In this document: in pieces, positions 35,522 through 44,369 of the stretch
Position numbering within the stretch: the first letter of the stretch is position 1
Layout: each line of letters begins with the position of its first letter
Assembly (NCBI RefSeq): GCF_047345415.1
Contig: NZ_JBLFEP010000004.1
Location: 667,696 to 731,695 of the forward strand
Reading direction: 5' to 3'
From: Maribacter_C sp947494565
GTDB lineage: Bacteria; Bacteroidota; Bacteroidia; Flavobacteriales; Flavobacteriaceae
DNA length: 64,000 bases
Translations under genes and position numbers: made by a program
Notes under the pieces: model-generated
Database searches by the model: none
What the model saw: the letters and a program-made list of their open reading frames with translations, nothing else
What the model was told of the DNA's origin: nothing

Positions 35522-36763
35522 ATGCCCTTTTTATCTAGTTTCAAAAGTACAGTTTTCATTTGGTTTTTGACGTTGACCTCTTGCGGAAGCGAGGCCAAAA
35601 CGGAGAAGACCCAAGAAGTAAATGCCCAGGTTTCCGAAGAAACGTTTCAACCCAAGCCGGTTATTGTCTCAGCGAACCGAATGGAGCGTTACCTCCCTGA
35701 GTTGAAAAATAAACGGGTAGGGGTCGTCGCCAATCAAACCAGTGTTATTTTCAAAAAAGATGGATTCACACATTTAGTGGATTCTCTCCTTTCACTGAAC
35801 ATTGACATCAAGAAGGTATTCGCTCCAGAACACGGCTTCAGGGGAAAGGCCGATGCCGGTGAAAAAGTGAAAGACGATGTGGATACCCGAACTGGCCTAT
35901 CGCTGATTTCATTACACGGCAAAACCAGAAAACCCAGCGCGGAACAATTGCAAGATTTGGATATCCTTCTTTTCGATATACAAGATGTTGGCGTACGTTT
36001 TTACACCTATATCGCCACCCTTCAACTAGTCATGGAAGCCTGTGCCGAAAATGATCTTCCGATTCTTGTTTTAGATCGCCCTAACCCTAACGCCCACTAT
36101 GTCGACGGCCCTACGATGGAAGCGGCCCATACCGGATTTTTAGGAATGACCGAAATACCGTTGGTCTACGGAATGACCATAGGGGAATATGCCACAATGA
36201 TCAATGCGGAAGGGTGGCTTGAGGGAGGCAAAAAAGCCGCCTTAACGGTGATTAAGCTTAACAACTGGACCCACCAAACGGAATATAGTCTACCCATACG
36301 ACCGTCACCCAACCTGCCTTCCGACGTGGCGATACACCTTTATCCTAGTCTCGGTCTTTTCGAGGGTACGAATATCAATGCCGGTCGGGGTACGGAATTT
36401 CAGTTTCAACGCTACGGCGCTTCTTTTTTAGATAGTACGCAATACAGTTTTAACTATACTCCTCAACCGAATTTCGGATCTAAAAACCCTAAGGAAAAAG
36501 GGTTGCGCTGTTATGGAAAGGATTTAACGGACATACCCCGCATGAAAGCGGTTTCATTACAATGGCTTCTCGACGCCTATCGCAATGCCACGGATAAGAG
36601 CAAGGTCTTCCTTACCAACGGATTTACGAATCATGCCGGTACCGAAACACTACAGCAGCAAATCGAATCGGGAATGACAGAAGAAGAAATCAAGGAAACG
36701 TGGCAAGAGGATTTGGAGAAATTCAAAAAAATCAGGACCAAATACCTGCTATATTCAGAATAG
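35522..36763 (+). CDS. NamZ-like exo-beta-N-acetylmuramidase (DUF1343, GH171), lipoprotein
   Basis: A 413-residue lipoprotein (lipobox LTLTSC) that would release terminal MurNAc from peptidoglycan fragments. The conserved family blocks are present: RVGVVANQTSVI, FAPEHGFRGKADAGEKV, LLFDIQDVGVRFYTY, LDRPNPN, MTEIPLVYGMTIGEYA and LFEGTNINAGRGTEFQFQRYGA. The ATG at 35522 places a proper lipoprotein signal at the N terminus, while the longer frame upstream overlaps the permease gene antisense. The gene is convergent with the sterol-desaturase-like gene (4 nt between stops). Confidence 0.88.
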   Translation: MPFLSSFKSTVFIWFLTLTSCGSEAKTEKTQEVNAQVSEETFQPKPVIVSANRMERYLPELKNKRVGVVANQTSVIFKKDGFTHLVDSLLSLNIDIKKVFAPEHGFRGKADAGEKVKDDVDTRTGLSLISLHGKTRKPSAEQLQDLDILLFDIQDVGVRFYTYIATLQLVMEACAENDLPILVLDRPNPNAHYVDGPTMEAAHTGFLGMTEIPLVYGMTIGEYATMINAEGWLEGGKKAALTVIKLNNWTHQTEYSLPIRPSPNLPSDVAIHLYPSLGLFEGTNINAGRGTEFQFQRYGASFLDSTQYSFNYTPQPNFGSKNPKEKGLRCYGKDLTDIPRMKAVSLQWLLDAYRNATDKSKVFLTNGFTNHAGTETLQQQIESGMTEEEIKETWQEDLEKFKKIRTKYLLYSE

Positions 36764-36767
36764 TCAA

Positions 36768-37607
36768 TTACTTAGTATGGACAACGGTAGTTGGCTTTCT
36801 ATACTTGTGGAATGGCTGCTTTAAAAGTCCTTTGATACTAGCATTTTCCACCTCATCTGGAAAAGTATCCACCCCATATACGATCGATTCTCGATCGAAC
36901 TTCATATAGGTGCCAAACAACCGATCCCAAATCGAAAAGATATTGCCGTAGTTACTATCAGTATAGGGTAGCATATAATGATGGTGTACTTTATGCATAT
37001 CGGGGGATACCAATACATAGCTTATTGCTTCGTCAACCTTTTTGGGCAATTTGATGTTGGCATGACTGAACTGTGTTGCCACTAGGGAGAGCGACTGATA
37101 CAGCATTACGATTCCGATAGGCGTTCCTATCAATAACACCCCGAACAAGGTGAAGGAGAAACGAATGACGCTTTCCAATGGATGATGTCTGTTGGCCGTT
37201 GTGGTATCTACATTGTGATCCGTATGATGCACAAGATGAATCATCCATAGCGGTTTGACCTTGTGCTCCACATAGTGTGCCAAATAGGCACCTACGAAAT
37301 CCATGAGCAGTACCCCTAAGATGACATAGGCCCAAAGTGGCATGGTTGGCAACCAATTAATGATTCCAAAATCATTGGCCGCGGTCCAGTCCGCAGTTTT
37401 CAGCAATAAAAAGGCCAAGGCAAAGTTGACGATAATCGTCGTTAGGGTAAAAAAGAAATTGGGTAAAGCATGCTTCCATTTTCGATAGTTGAACCTAAAA
37501 AGGGGTACGGCACCTTCAAGCAACCAGAAAAAAGTAATACCACCCACTAAAATCAGGGAACGATGGAGCGAGGGTATGGTCTCAAAATAAGTGATAATGG
37601 TTTCCAT
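36768..37607 (-). CDS. sterol desaturase / fatty acid hydroxylase superfamily protein
   Basis: A 279-residue membrane di-iron oxygenase with four or five spans. The His clusters are HYVEHK, HLVHHTDHNVDTTTANRHH and HKVHHHYMLPYTDSNYG, ending NIFSIWDRLFGTY, the usual pattern of this superfamily. Substrates could be fatty acids, sterol-like lipids or carotenoids; none can be inferred from neighbours. It has 4 nt between its stop and that of the convergent NamZ gene. Confidence 0.88.
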   Translation of the reverse strand: METIITYFETIPSLHRSLILVGGITFFWLLEGAVPLFRFNYRKWKHALPNFFFTLTTIIVNFALAFLLLKTADWTAANDFGIINWLPTMPLWAYVILGVLLMDFVGAYLAHYVEHKVKPLWMIHLVHHTDHNVDTTTANRHHPLESVIRFSFTLFGVLLIGTPIGIVMLYQSLSLVATQFSHANIKLPKKVDEAISYVLVSPDMHKVHHHYMLPYTDSNYGNIFSIWDRLFGTYMKFDRESIVYGVDTFPDEVENASIKGLLKQPFHKYRKPTTVVHTK

Positions 37608-37754
37608 GACTTAAAGATAATGAATTCGGAAAAATAGGGGGTTCGGGTTTTTGCTTCAGGCTTCGCGTTTATGGCTTCTGGTCCAACCTACACCACCGCC
37701 CCCTGTTATTCATTGTAAATTGATAACAGCTTATGGTTCATTGCCAACTGCTAA

Positions 37755-38261
37755 TTAAAAATTAAACTCCTTCTTCAGTCTTTTCTTCATTTCTTCAACG
37801 ATGGAAAAGGCAGCCGGGCAAATAGCCACATTTTTTAAAGTCAATGCCGAAATCTGATGAAACTTTTTTCGGTCAGTATGTGGAAACGCTCTACATGCTT
37901 TTGGTCGCACCTCATAAATACTACAGTAATTATCGGCTCCCAGAAAGGCACAGGGTACTTTTTGAAGCACATAATCATGGTCTTCATCGAGACGTAAGTA
38001 TTGATTGATGAATTGTTGTGGTTTCAGCCGAAAGTGTTTTGCAATGCGTTCGATATCAGCGTTGGTGAATAAGGGTCCCGTAGTCTTACAACAATTGGCA
38101 CATTGTAGGCAGTCGGTATTTTCAAACTCGGCTTCATGTAATTCTTGCATGATATAGTCCAAGTTTTTCGGAGGCCGTTTTTTCAGCTTGACAAAAAACT
38201 TCTTGTTGGTCTGATGTTGTTCCTGGGCCTTTTTGGGCAGATTTTTAAGGATTTCTTCCAT
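37755..38261 (-). CDS. YkgJ-family zinc/iron-chelating domain protein
   Basis: A 168-residue cytoplasmic protein with the Cys-rich metal-binding pattern of the family: CLQCANCCKTTG (~residue 56), CAFLGADNYCSIYEVRPKACRAFP (~104-128) and a late CPAAF. The N-terminal 40 residues are Lys-rich. Function is unknown in this family; metal binding is the only supported property. It is divergent from the methyltransferase gene (88-nt gap). Confidence 0.85.
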   Translation of the reverse strand: MEEILKNLPKKAQEQHQTNKKFFVKLKKRPPKNLDYIMQELHEAEFENTDCLQCANCCKTTGPLFTNADIERIAKHFRLKPQQFINQYLRLDEDHDYVLQKVPCAFLGADNYCSIYEVRPKACRAFPHTDRKKFHQISALTLKNVAICPAAFSIVEEMKKRLKKEFNF

Positions 38262-38349
38262 GATGTGCCTTCTTCAACTTTTGTACATGTCATTTCTTTG
38301 ATACGCCCAAAAATGCCACTTTTGCATCCAACGAACAAATGAAAAGGCA

Positions 38350-39069
38350 ATGGATATCTTAGGGGAAGCAATGATCGATTATCAAACTGGCCATTATACG
38401 GAGGATATTATGACCTACCTCAGTATACATCCGCAATTGGAAGTAGTTCAAGATGACTTACCACTACCTTACTTATTCCGCCCGTTCAACGAGATGCCAA
38501 AACTCGAAAAGAAAGCCTTGAAACTATGCCATGGAACTGTTCTTGATATCGGATGTGGGGCGGGCAGTCACAGCCTATACCTTCAAAAGAAAGGGGTATC
38601 CGTCACCGCTTTAGATTACTCCAAAGGGGCTATTGAGACTTGCAAAACACGTGGAATCGTAAACTGTGTGCGAACGGACATCATGAATTTTACTGGTCAC
38701 CGTTTTGATACCCTATTACTGCTAATGAACGGATTGGGTATTGCCGGAACCATCGAAAAACTAGAGTTGTTATTGCACCATCTTAGCAGTTTGCTGCACC
38801 CCAATGCACAAATTCTTGTAGATTCCTCGGATATCATATACCTATTCCATTCAGATGAAGATGGCGGGCACTGGATTCCCGCCCAAGAAGCATATTACGG
38901 CGAAGTGCAGTTTCAAATGGAGTATAAAGGAAAACAGAGCACCCCCTTTGAGTGGCTTTATCTTGATTTCAATACCCTACAGACGGTCGCCAATGCCAAT
39001 AACTTTAGCTGTGAGCTTGTAAGTGAAGGGGATCATTACGACTATTTAGCAAGAATTACATTAAAATAA
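38350..39069 (+). CDS. class I SAM-dependent methyltransferase
   Basis: A 239-residue methyltransferase. The SAM-binding glycine loop is VLDIGCGAGSHSLYL (residues ~65-79), with the acidic residue after strand 2 in VTALDYSKGAIE and motif IV in FDTLLLLMNGLGI. Relatives are annotated only as class I methyltransferases. The first ATG is at 38350; MIDYQTGHY at 38371 is an alternative. It is followed by the metalloprotease lipoprotein on the same strand (53 nt). Confidence 0.85.
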   Translation: MDILGEAMIDYQTGHYTEDIMTYLSIHPQLEVVQDDLPLPYLFRPFNEMPKLEKKALKLCHGTVLDIGCGAGSHSLYLQKKGVSVTALDYSKGAIETCKTRGIVNCVRTDIMNFTGHRFDTLLLLMNGLGIAGTIEKLELLLHHLSSLLHPNAQILVDSSDIIYLFHSDEDGGHWIPAQEAYYGEVQFQMEYKGKQSTPFEWLYLDFNTLQTVANANNFSCELVSEGDHYDYLARITLK

Positions 39070-39122
39070 CACGAGTTGGCCTGTTTTTTGCGTTATCTTG
39101 ATAAGCCCTTTATGTATTCCCT

Positions 39123-39998
39123 ATGATAAAGACAAGTATACTTTTCGGATTGAGCTGTTTTTTTTTGATCCTCTCATGTTCAAAGAATTCATCGACCACG
39201 CCCGAACCAGAACCCACCCCAATAGATAAAACCGCTAATTTACAGGGTACTGGCGATTCCGCGAATGACCTATTGTCAAACGATAAGTTCACCAAACTCA
39301 AAATCGAAATCGCCTATGTGACCGGTTTTCGACCTACTGTAGCCGCGATGAACGATTTTGTTGATTTTATTCGGCAGCACACTTTTAAGCAAGATATCGA
39401 ACTCATCTATACCGAACTTGAATCACCCGATAAGGAGGTGCTATCGCTTCAAGAAATCGCAAAACTTGAATCCGATAATCGAACTGTGTATAACGAAGGT
39501 GAAACCCTAGGTATTTATATATATTTCGCAGACGCACCTGATGACAACGACGATGAAGAGGAAGGACTAGTGACCTTGGGAGCCGTCTATCGCAACACCT
39601 CAATGGTCATTCATGAGGTAACTGTGCGTCGATTGGCGGGTTTGAGTCCATTAATCACCAATTCGGATGTGGAAGGGGCTACCGTAAATCATGAATTCGG
39701 TCACCTTTTCGGATTGGTTAATATAGGTTCACCATCTGTTAATGACCACGAGGATACCGAAGCGGTCAATCACTGTAACGTTAACGGTTGTCTCATGAGA
39801 GCCGAACTTCAATTCGGAAGCTCAAGCAAGTCTCCCGTTCTGGCCGCAACAGATGGCACAGGTCTAAAATCGGCTTGTGACCTTAGCGGCTTTAGTGTAC
39901 TACATCTATTGGAATCAAGAGCTTCAAAGGGATTAGCAGCAGCTCCTAATTTGGATCCAGAATGTATTCTAGACCTTCAAGCTAATGGAGGGCGCTAA
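39123..39998 (+). CDS. zinc metalloprotease-like lipoprotein
   Basis: A 291-residue lipoprotein (lipobox LILSC) with a proline/glutamate linker, then a metzincin-like domain. The zinc helix is HEFGHLFGLVN (~residue 190), where the third ligand position is Asn instead of His or Asp. A nearby downstream His in NDHED may replace it. Similar flavobacterial proteins are annotated as membrane metalloproteases. It converges on queE, with 1 nt between the two stops. Confidence 0.8.
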   Translation: MIKTSILFGLSCFFLILSCSKNSSTTPEPEPTPIDKTANLQGTGDSANDLLSNDKFTKLKIEIAYVTGFRPTVAAMNDFVDFIRQHTFKQDIELIYTELESPDKEVLSLQEIAKLESDNRTVYNEGETLGIYIYFADAPDDNDDEEEGLVTLGAVYRNTSMVIHEVTVRRLAGLSPLITNSDVEGATVNHEFGHLFGLVNIGSPSVNDHEDTEAVNHCNVNGCLMRAELQFGSSSKSPVLAATDGTGLKSACDLSGFSVLHLLESRASKGLAAAPNLDPECILDLQANGGR

Positions 39999-39999
39999 A

Positions 40000-40632
40000 T
40001 CAAGGAATATTCAAATACTTATGTGTCTGTAAAGAAACCTTCCACTTGGGGTTTTGCATGACATAATCCACAATTAAAGGGGTCACTTTTTCACGAACGC
40101 TCCATTCAGGCTGTAGATACAATATACAATTCGAATTGATCTTTGCGGCCTGCTCTTCGGCAAAAACAATATCGTGCTTATTATAGACAATAACCTTAAG
40201 TTCATGGGCCTCCTCGTATATCTTACCAAAAGGAAGTTTATTCTTTTTCGGGGAAAGGCAGATCCAGTCCCAATCTCCGGTCAATTCATAAGCTCCCGAA
40301 GTCTCGATATGGGTTTGTAAATTTTTGGATTTCAATGCGCGGGTCAAGGGATACATATTCCATGTTAAAGGCTCCCCTCCTGTGACCACAATCGTATCAG
40401 AATACTTTGAGGCGTTTTCAACAATATGCGTTATACTGGTCGGGGGATGTATCTCGGCATTCCAACTTTCTTTGACATCACACCAATGGCAACCTACATC
40501 GCAACCCCCAACACGAATGAAATAGGCAGCTGTACCCTTATGAAAACCTTCGCCCTGAATGGTATAAAACTCTTCCATTAGGGGAAGCATTTCCCCTTTA
40601 TCAACCAATGACATCACCTCCTCTTTGACCAT
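40000..40632 (-). CDS. queE: 7-carboxy-7-deazaguanine synthase (radical SAM)
   Basis: Makes 7-carboxy-7-deazaguanine from carboxy-tetrahydropterin for queuosine synthesis. The cluster motif is GCDVGCHWCDVKESW (CX3CX2C), preceded by EFYTIQGEGFHKG and followed by VVTGGEPLTWN and THIETSGAYE. The start at ATG 40632 (MVKEEV) avoids overlap with the upstream gene; ATG 40614 (MSLVDKG) is equally acceptable. A longer frame to 40716 would overlap the sugar dehydrogenase gene. No other queuosine gene is in the window. Confidence 0.92.
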   Translation of the reverse strand: MVKEEVMSLVDKGEMLPLMEEFYTIQGEGFHKGTAAYFIRVGGCDVGCHWCDVKESWNAEIHPPTSITHIVENASKYSDTIVVTGGEPLTWNMYPLTRALKSKNLQTHIETSGAYELTGDWDWICLSPKKNKLPFGKIYEEAHELKVIVYNKHDIVFAEEQAAKINSNCILYLQPEWSVREKVTPLIVDYVMQNPKWKVSLQTHKYLNIP

Positions 40633-40688
40633 CTGGCAAAGATAGAAAAACGCTACGGTTCGATCTATACCATCAGCGTTGATAATTC

Positions 40689-42488
40689 TTAAAGCGCGGA
40701 ACCCACAGGTTTGCAACCCACCACTTTGTAAACAGCGCCGTTGCTTTTCGTAAACAAGAACAGTTCACCCGAAGTATCTATACCCAACCTTAAATCAACC
40801 CGTTGGCCTGATGAAAGCGCATTTAGAGTTGTCGATTTTCCATCGAGTTCGAGGCCCAGTTTATATATGCGAGCCTGCGCGCCTTCCACAACTTCCGAAA
40901 CGTCCGCATAAAACAAGGTCCCTCCCGGAATATCCCCAAAAACATACTTATTCTTAAGCATTGTGAGGTTGCCGGCATAGACGAATCCGCCGGACACCGC
41001 ATTGCCCTCATCATGATCAAACTGAATAACAGGATACTCAAAATCGTCCTCTTCTTCCGGTAATGGATAAACGATTTCCGTGTTTGCCTCGGTATCGAAC
41101 AAAAAGGTGCCTTCTCGAAAGGGCCACCCGTAGTTCGCTCCCTTTTTTAAAAGATTGACCTCTTCCACACTGTGTTGCCCTATATTCGTGACAAATACCT
41201 TTTTAGAGCCGTTTGTATCCCAAGAAATACGGTGGGGATTTCGAAATCCATAGCTCCAAATTTCATCTAGCTTATCCGGATCATCAACAAAGGGATTATC
41301 TTGAGGAATGCCGTATTTTCCATTTGCGCTGTTACGGCCTAAAGGATCTATTCTGACGACACTTCCCCAAATAACCCCTGCGTTATCGCAGAGAAATGGA
41401 TATCCGGCCAGAGCAGCTGCTCCATCACCAACACCGAGATACAGTAGCCCATAATCGGCATCTCCTTTTTGGGCCAAAGGATTAAATGTGAGCTCTTGAA
41501 AACCATGGGCTCCACTCACCATATCGGCTCGAAGCACTTCCCTTTTTTTACCCGTGAATTTAGACGTGACGGGGTTCTTCATCTCCCATTCCGTCAAGAC
41601 CCATTGGAGTTTCGTGGGAATGCTATCAGGAATCGGGAAGTCCGCAATGACCGTTCGTGAAGGTTCGGTATGGGTCGTATAAAACAGTCCATTTTTTTCA
41701 AATTCGGGATGAAAATCAAAACTCCCCAATCCGGTACCCCATCCCGGATGGTTGATAAAATCGGTAAGAGCTTTATCGATATCAAAAAACACCGTCGCCT
41801 GCCCATTAACAAGTTCATATAAGGTACCTCGCAAATCGGCAATAAAAAGACGTTCGCCCTGCTGCCCTGCACGCGCGACAAGTTTATTGATTCGCGCCTT
41901 AGGCGTCGTATCGGAACTCGGGGGAACCGTGCAAAACTCTTCAATGACCAAGGCCAACTCGGGCTCAGGTATCTTCTCCGGAATCGGATCGATGATTCCA
42001 CCCGGCCTTTTTTTCCTACTTTTCCGCTCTGCCTCCGAAAACTTGTGAACAAAACCCAATATATCTTCCAATTCATTGTTTTTGAGCACCTCAAAAGAAG
42101 GCATATAGGTCTTGTATTTGGCATACAGTTCATTAGCTCTGTCATCCCCACTTTCGATACGTTCCTGAGGATTCCGTATAAACTGAATCAACCAATCTTT
42201 GGAAACATTAGTCGTGACACCGGCCAAATTTGGGCCGATGGCGGCTTCATTGAAGTTATGACAACTGGCACAATGCTGATTAAAAAGTGCCATGCCGCGT
42301 TGAATAGTAAGCTCGGCAGTATCATAATCGTCCGGTACAACAACCTCTCCTTCCTTATCGTTCTTTTTCGATTGATTGCAATTGGAAAGTGACAAGATGA
42401 GAAGGGCATACATTAAAAGAATTCTGACCTGTTGTAGTATCGATGATGGCAAACAAGTCGAAAAAGGGCGAAAAGCCGAATTGTTCAT
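40689..42488 (-). CDS. cytochrome c fused to a PQQ-dependent sugar dehydrogenase-like beta-propeller, lipoprotein
   Basis: A 599-residue exported protein. The hydrophobic segment MYALLILSLSNC gives a lipobox if translation starts at the ATG for residue 26; the longer start at 42488 leaves 25 residues before it. Residues ~65-155 are a class I cytochrome c domain with CASCH and a late Met (YMPSFEV). Residues ~190-590 are a glucose/sorbosone dehydrogenase propeller (HPGWGTGLGSFDFHPEF, GLLYLGVGDG, SYGFRNPHRISWD, GANYGWPFREG). It would oxidise a sugar or sugar alcohol and pass electrons to its own haem. It follows the RraA-like gene by 60 nt. Confidence 0.85.
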   Translation of the reverse strand: MNNSAFRPFSTCLPSSILQQVRILLMYALLILSLSNCNQSKKNDKEGEVVVPDDYDTAELTIQRGMALFNQHCASCHNFNEAAIGPNLAGVTTNVSKDWLIQFIRNPQERIESGDDRANELYAKYKTYMPSFEVLKNNELEDILGFVHKFSEAERKSRKKRPGGIIDPIPEKIPEPELALVIEEFCTVPPSSDTTPKARINKLVARAGQQGERLFIADLRGTLYELVNGQATVFFDIDKALTDFINHPGWGTGLGSFDFHPEFEKNGLFYTTHTEPSRTVIADFPIPDSIPTKLQWVLTEWEMKNPVTSKFTGKKREVLRADMVSGAHGFQELTFNPLAQKGDADYGLLYLGVGDGAAALAGYPFLCDNAGVIWGSVVRIDPLGRNSANGKYGIPQDNPFVDDPDKLDEIWSYGFRNPHRISWDTNGSKKVFVTNIGQHSVEEVNLLKKGANYGWPFREGTFLFDTEANTEIVYPLPEEEDDFEYPVIQFDHDEGNAVSGGFVYAGNLTMLKNKYVFGDIPGGTLFYADVSEVVEGAQARIYKLGLELDGKSTTLNALSSGQRVDLRLGIDTSGELFLFTKSNGAVYKVVGCKPVGSAL

Positions 42489-42548
42489 AGCGTAGTATAT
42501 TGCTTTAAACGCTACAAATTAGTCCTTTTCTGGATACTTATAAAGGTT

Positions 42549-43265
42549 CTAGGTCTTTAAGTTAGCTCGCCAAGATTCGAATTCGGCCTTTACTTTTGAA
42601 TCTGTAAGTGGGTATAGCCCGATTATACCTTTTCCTTGTTGAACATTTTCCGTAACGAACGCTTCATATAAGGTCATTTGTATACATTCATTGGCGATGG
42701 CATCGACAATATCGCTTGGAATGACGATAACTCCGTCGTCATCACCGACCAGCATATCTCCAGGAAACACAGCGACATCACCGCAACCTATGGGCTCATT
42801 GATGGCAATGGCCTGATGCAAGGTCAAATTGGTCGGAGCCGAAGGTCTATGATGATAGGCAGGCAATTCCAATTCGGCTATCTCGGCCGAATCGCGAAAA
42901 CCTCCATCGGTCACCATACCAGCGACTCCCCGTACCATAAGTCTTGTAGCTAATATCGAGCCCGCTGAAGCGGCTCGCGCATCTTTTCTACTATCGATTA
43001 CCAAAACTGCACCCTTGGGGCATTCTTCTACAGCGACCCGTTGCAAGTGCTTAGGGTCTTTGAACACTTCGATTGAATTCAAATCTTCTCGAGCAGGTAT
43101 ATAGCGTAGTGTATAGGCCTCACCTACCATGGTCGGTTTTTCTTTTCTCAGCGGACTTACCCCTTGAAGGAACTGATTTTTAAGGCCTCTTTTGAACAGG
43201 GCCGTGGCAATGGTCGCAGTGCTTACCGTTCTAAGCTTTTCTTTTGTAGTATGTGTTTCGCTCAT
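42549..43265 (-). CDS. RraA-like protein / HMG-CHA aldolase family
   Basis: A 238-residue member of the RraA/HMG aldolase superfamily. Active-site-like motifs are VLVIDSRKDARAASAGSILA, VTDGGFRDS and VGDDDGVIVIP, which fit divalent-metal-dependent aldolase or decarboxylase activity on oxo acids. Proteins of this length in Bacteroidota often sit with sugar-acid genes. It lies 27 nt downstream of the TIM-barrel gene. Whether it inhibits RNase E-like enzymes is doubtful. Sugar-acid breakdown is the more likely role, inferred from context. Confidence 0.8.
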   Translation of the reverse strand: MSETHTTKEKLRTVSTATIATALFKRGLKNQFLQGVSPLRKEKPTMVGEAYTLRYIPAREDLNSIEVFKDPKHLQRVAVEECPKGAVLVIDSRKDARAASAGSILATRLMVRGVAGMVTDGGFRDSAEIAELELPAYHHRPSAPTNLTLHQAIAINEPIGCGDVAVFPGDMLVGDDDGVIVIPSDIVDAIANECIQMTLYEAFVTENVQQGKGIIGLYPLTDSKVKAEFESWRANLKT

Positions 43266-43292
43266 TGTATTGAAAGTGGACTTATTTATTTT

Positions 43293-44261
43293 TTACCCGA
43301 CTTCTTGCCAAGTAGTTTTTAGGAACACGAGGTCTTTTTTCATCTGTTTGAAAACTTCCTTTTTATCGATAGCGATTTTTGTTGCCCCATGCTCCGCCCC
43401 ACCCAAATCATATTCCAAGTGCAAGGAGATGGGTACGTCGATCTTGTATTTCTTAAGCAAAACAAAGTAGCGCTTAAAATCGACCATTCCCTCTCCCAAT
43501 GGGGTATTTATGGGTTTCCATTTTCCATTGACTTTTCCCCATTTAAAGTCCTTAATGACTATTGATTTGATAAAAGGCCGTATTTGCCTCAGACCTAACT
43601 CCCAGCTATTACCGCCTTCTACCACGGCATGCCTGATATCATATTGACAACCCATGTACTCGTTTTCAGTGGCGGATAGTATGGGAGGTAAATCCCAAAT
43701 AGGCGCACCGACATGGTTACCGGCATGGTTCTGATAGCAACCTATCAATCCTAGATCTTTATTGAGCACTTCCAATTCTAGAGCCTGTTGTCCGAAAATA
43801 GCCTGACTTTTGGTTATCGTTCTATCTTCAGGGTAGGTAAGCCATCCTGTTCTGTAATGAGTAAAACCTAAACCACCAGCAGTTTCCAAAACCTTTTTCT
43901 GTTCAGGGTTGCTCACATCCCACACATTGGTGGTCATCATTCCGGCATTCAATCCGTACTTCTTCATTGCGGCAACCGCCCTCGGTAAATCATCAGCTAC
44001 TCTTTCCGGTAAAACATGTCCTTTGGGTCTGACCGTCAAATCCAATCCGTCGAACCCTATTTCCGCAGCTGCGGCCGCCATTTCGTTATAATCAAGAAAT
44101 TGCAAGTGTTTCGAAAACAAACTGATGCTAAGGCTATCTTTTGGTTTTGTAAGCCCATTGAAAAGAGAGCTACTAAATCCCATCAATGGCATACTTCCGA
44201 TAGCTGCAGCCGATATTTTGGTAAAGCTTCTCCTTGTAATCACTTTTTTAGGTTCTTTCAT
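43293..44261 (-). CDS. Tat-exported sugar phosphate isomerase/epimerase-like TIM-barrel protein
   Basis: A 322-residue xylose isomerase-like TIM barrel. The N terminus carries a twin-arginine signal (TRRSFTKISAAAIGSMPLMG). Barrel features include GFDGLDLTVRPKGHV (strand-end Glu replaced by Asp), NHAGNHVGAPIWDL, GCQYDIRHAVVEGG and LEYDLGGAEHG near the end. Such Tat-exported members act on sugars in the periplasm but few have a known reaction. First gene of a minus-strand group with RraA, sugar dehydrogenase and queE. Its promoter region overlaps the alginate operator at 44336-44360. Confidence 0.8.
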   Translation of the reverse strand: MKEPKKVITRRSFTKISAAAIGSMPLMGFSSSLFNGLTKPKDSLSISLFSKHLQFLDYNEMAAAAAEIGFDGLDLTVRPKGHVLPERVADDLPRAVAAMKKYGLNAGMMTTNVWDVSNPEQKKVLETAGGLGFTHYRTGWLTYPEDRTITKSQAIFGQQALELEVLNKDLGLIGCYQNHAGNHVGAPIWDLPPILSATENEYMGCQYDIRHAVVEGGNSWELGLRQIRPFIKSIVIKDFKWGKVNGKWKPINTPLGEGMVDFKRYFVLLKKYKIDVPISLHLEYDLGGAEHGATKIAIDKKEVFKQMKKDLVFLKTTWQEVG

Positions 44262-44320
44262 AGTCAGATAGAGATTTGTGGTTCAATTGCCGAAATACTG
44301 TTAAAAAGTTGTGGGTTTCA

Positions 44321-44360
44321 CAAATATATGTATTTTTGGTAAACCAAACTGGTAAACCAA
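44321..44360. promoter_or_regulatory. divergent promoters with alginate operator 1
   Basis: Plus strand: -7 TATTTTTG at 44331-44338 and GTTG at 44308-44311, 19 nt upstream. The operator 44336-44360 holds two TGGTAAACCA units starting at 44337 and 44350. Minus strand: TATATTTG (44328-44321) with TTTG (44348-44345) inside the operator, 16 nt away, pointing to the TIM-barrel gene. A repressor here would block the lyase promoter and could affect the divergent one. Confidence 0.7.
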
Positions 44361-44369
44361 TTTAAAAAT

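Noticed and set aside
37703..37729. CTGTTAT/ATAACAG inverted repeat upstream of the sterol-desaturase-like gene's neighbour
   Set aside because: Short, A/T-rich and of a kind common in flavobacterial gaps; no terminator features.
40633..40716. Upstream start of queE
   Set aside because: It overlaps the sugar dehydrogenase gene and adds residues unlike the family N terminus.
41594..42151. 185-codon frame on the minus strand inside the sugar dehydrogenase gene
   Set aside because: It is a frame shadow of the cytochrome/propeller gene, with no motif and a biased composition.
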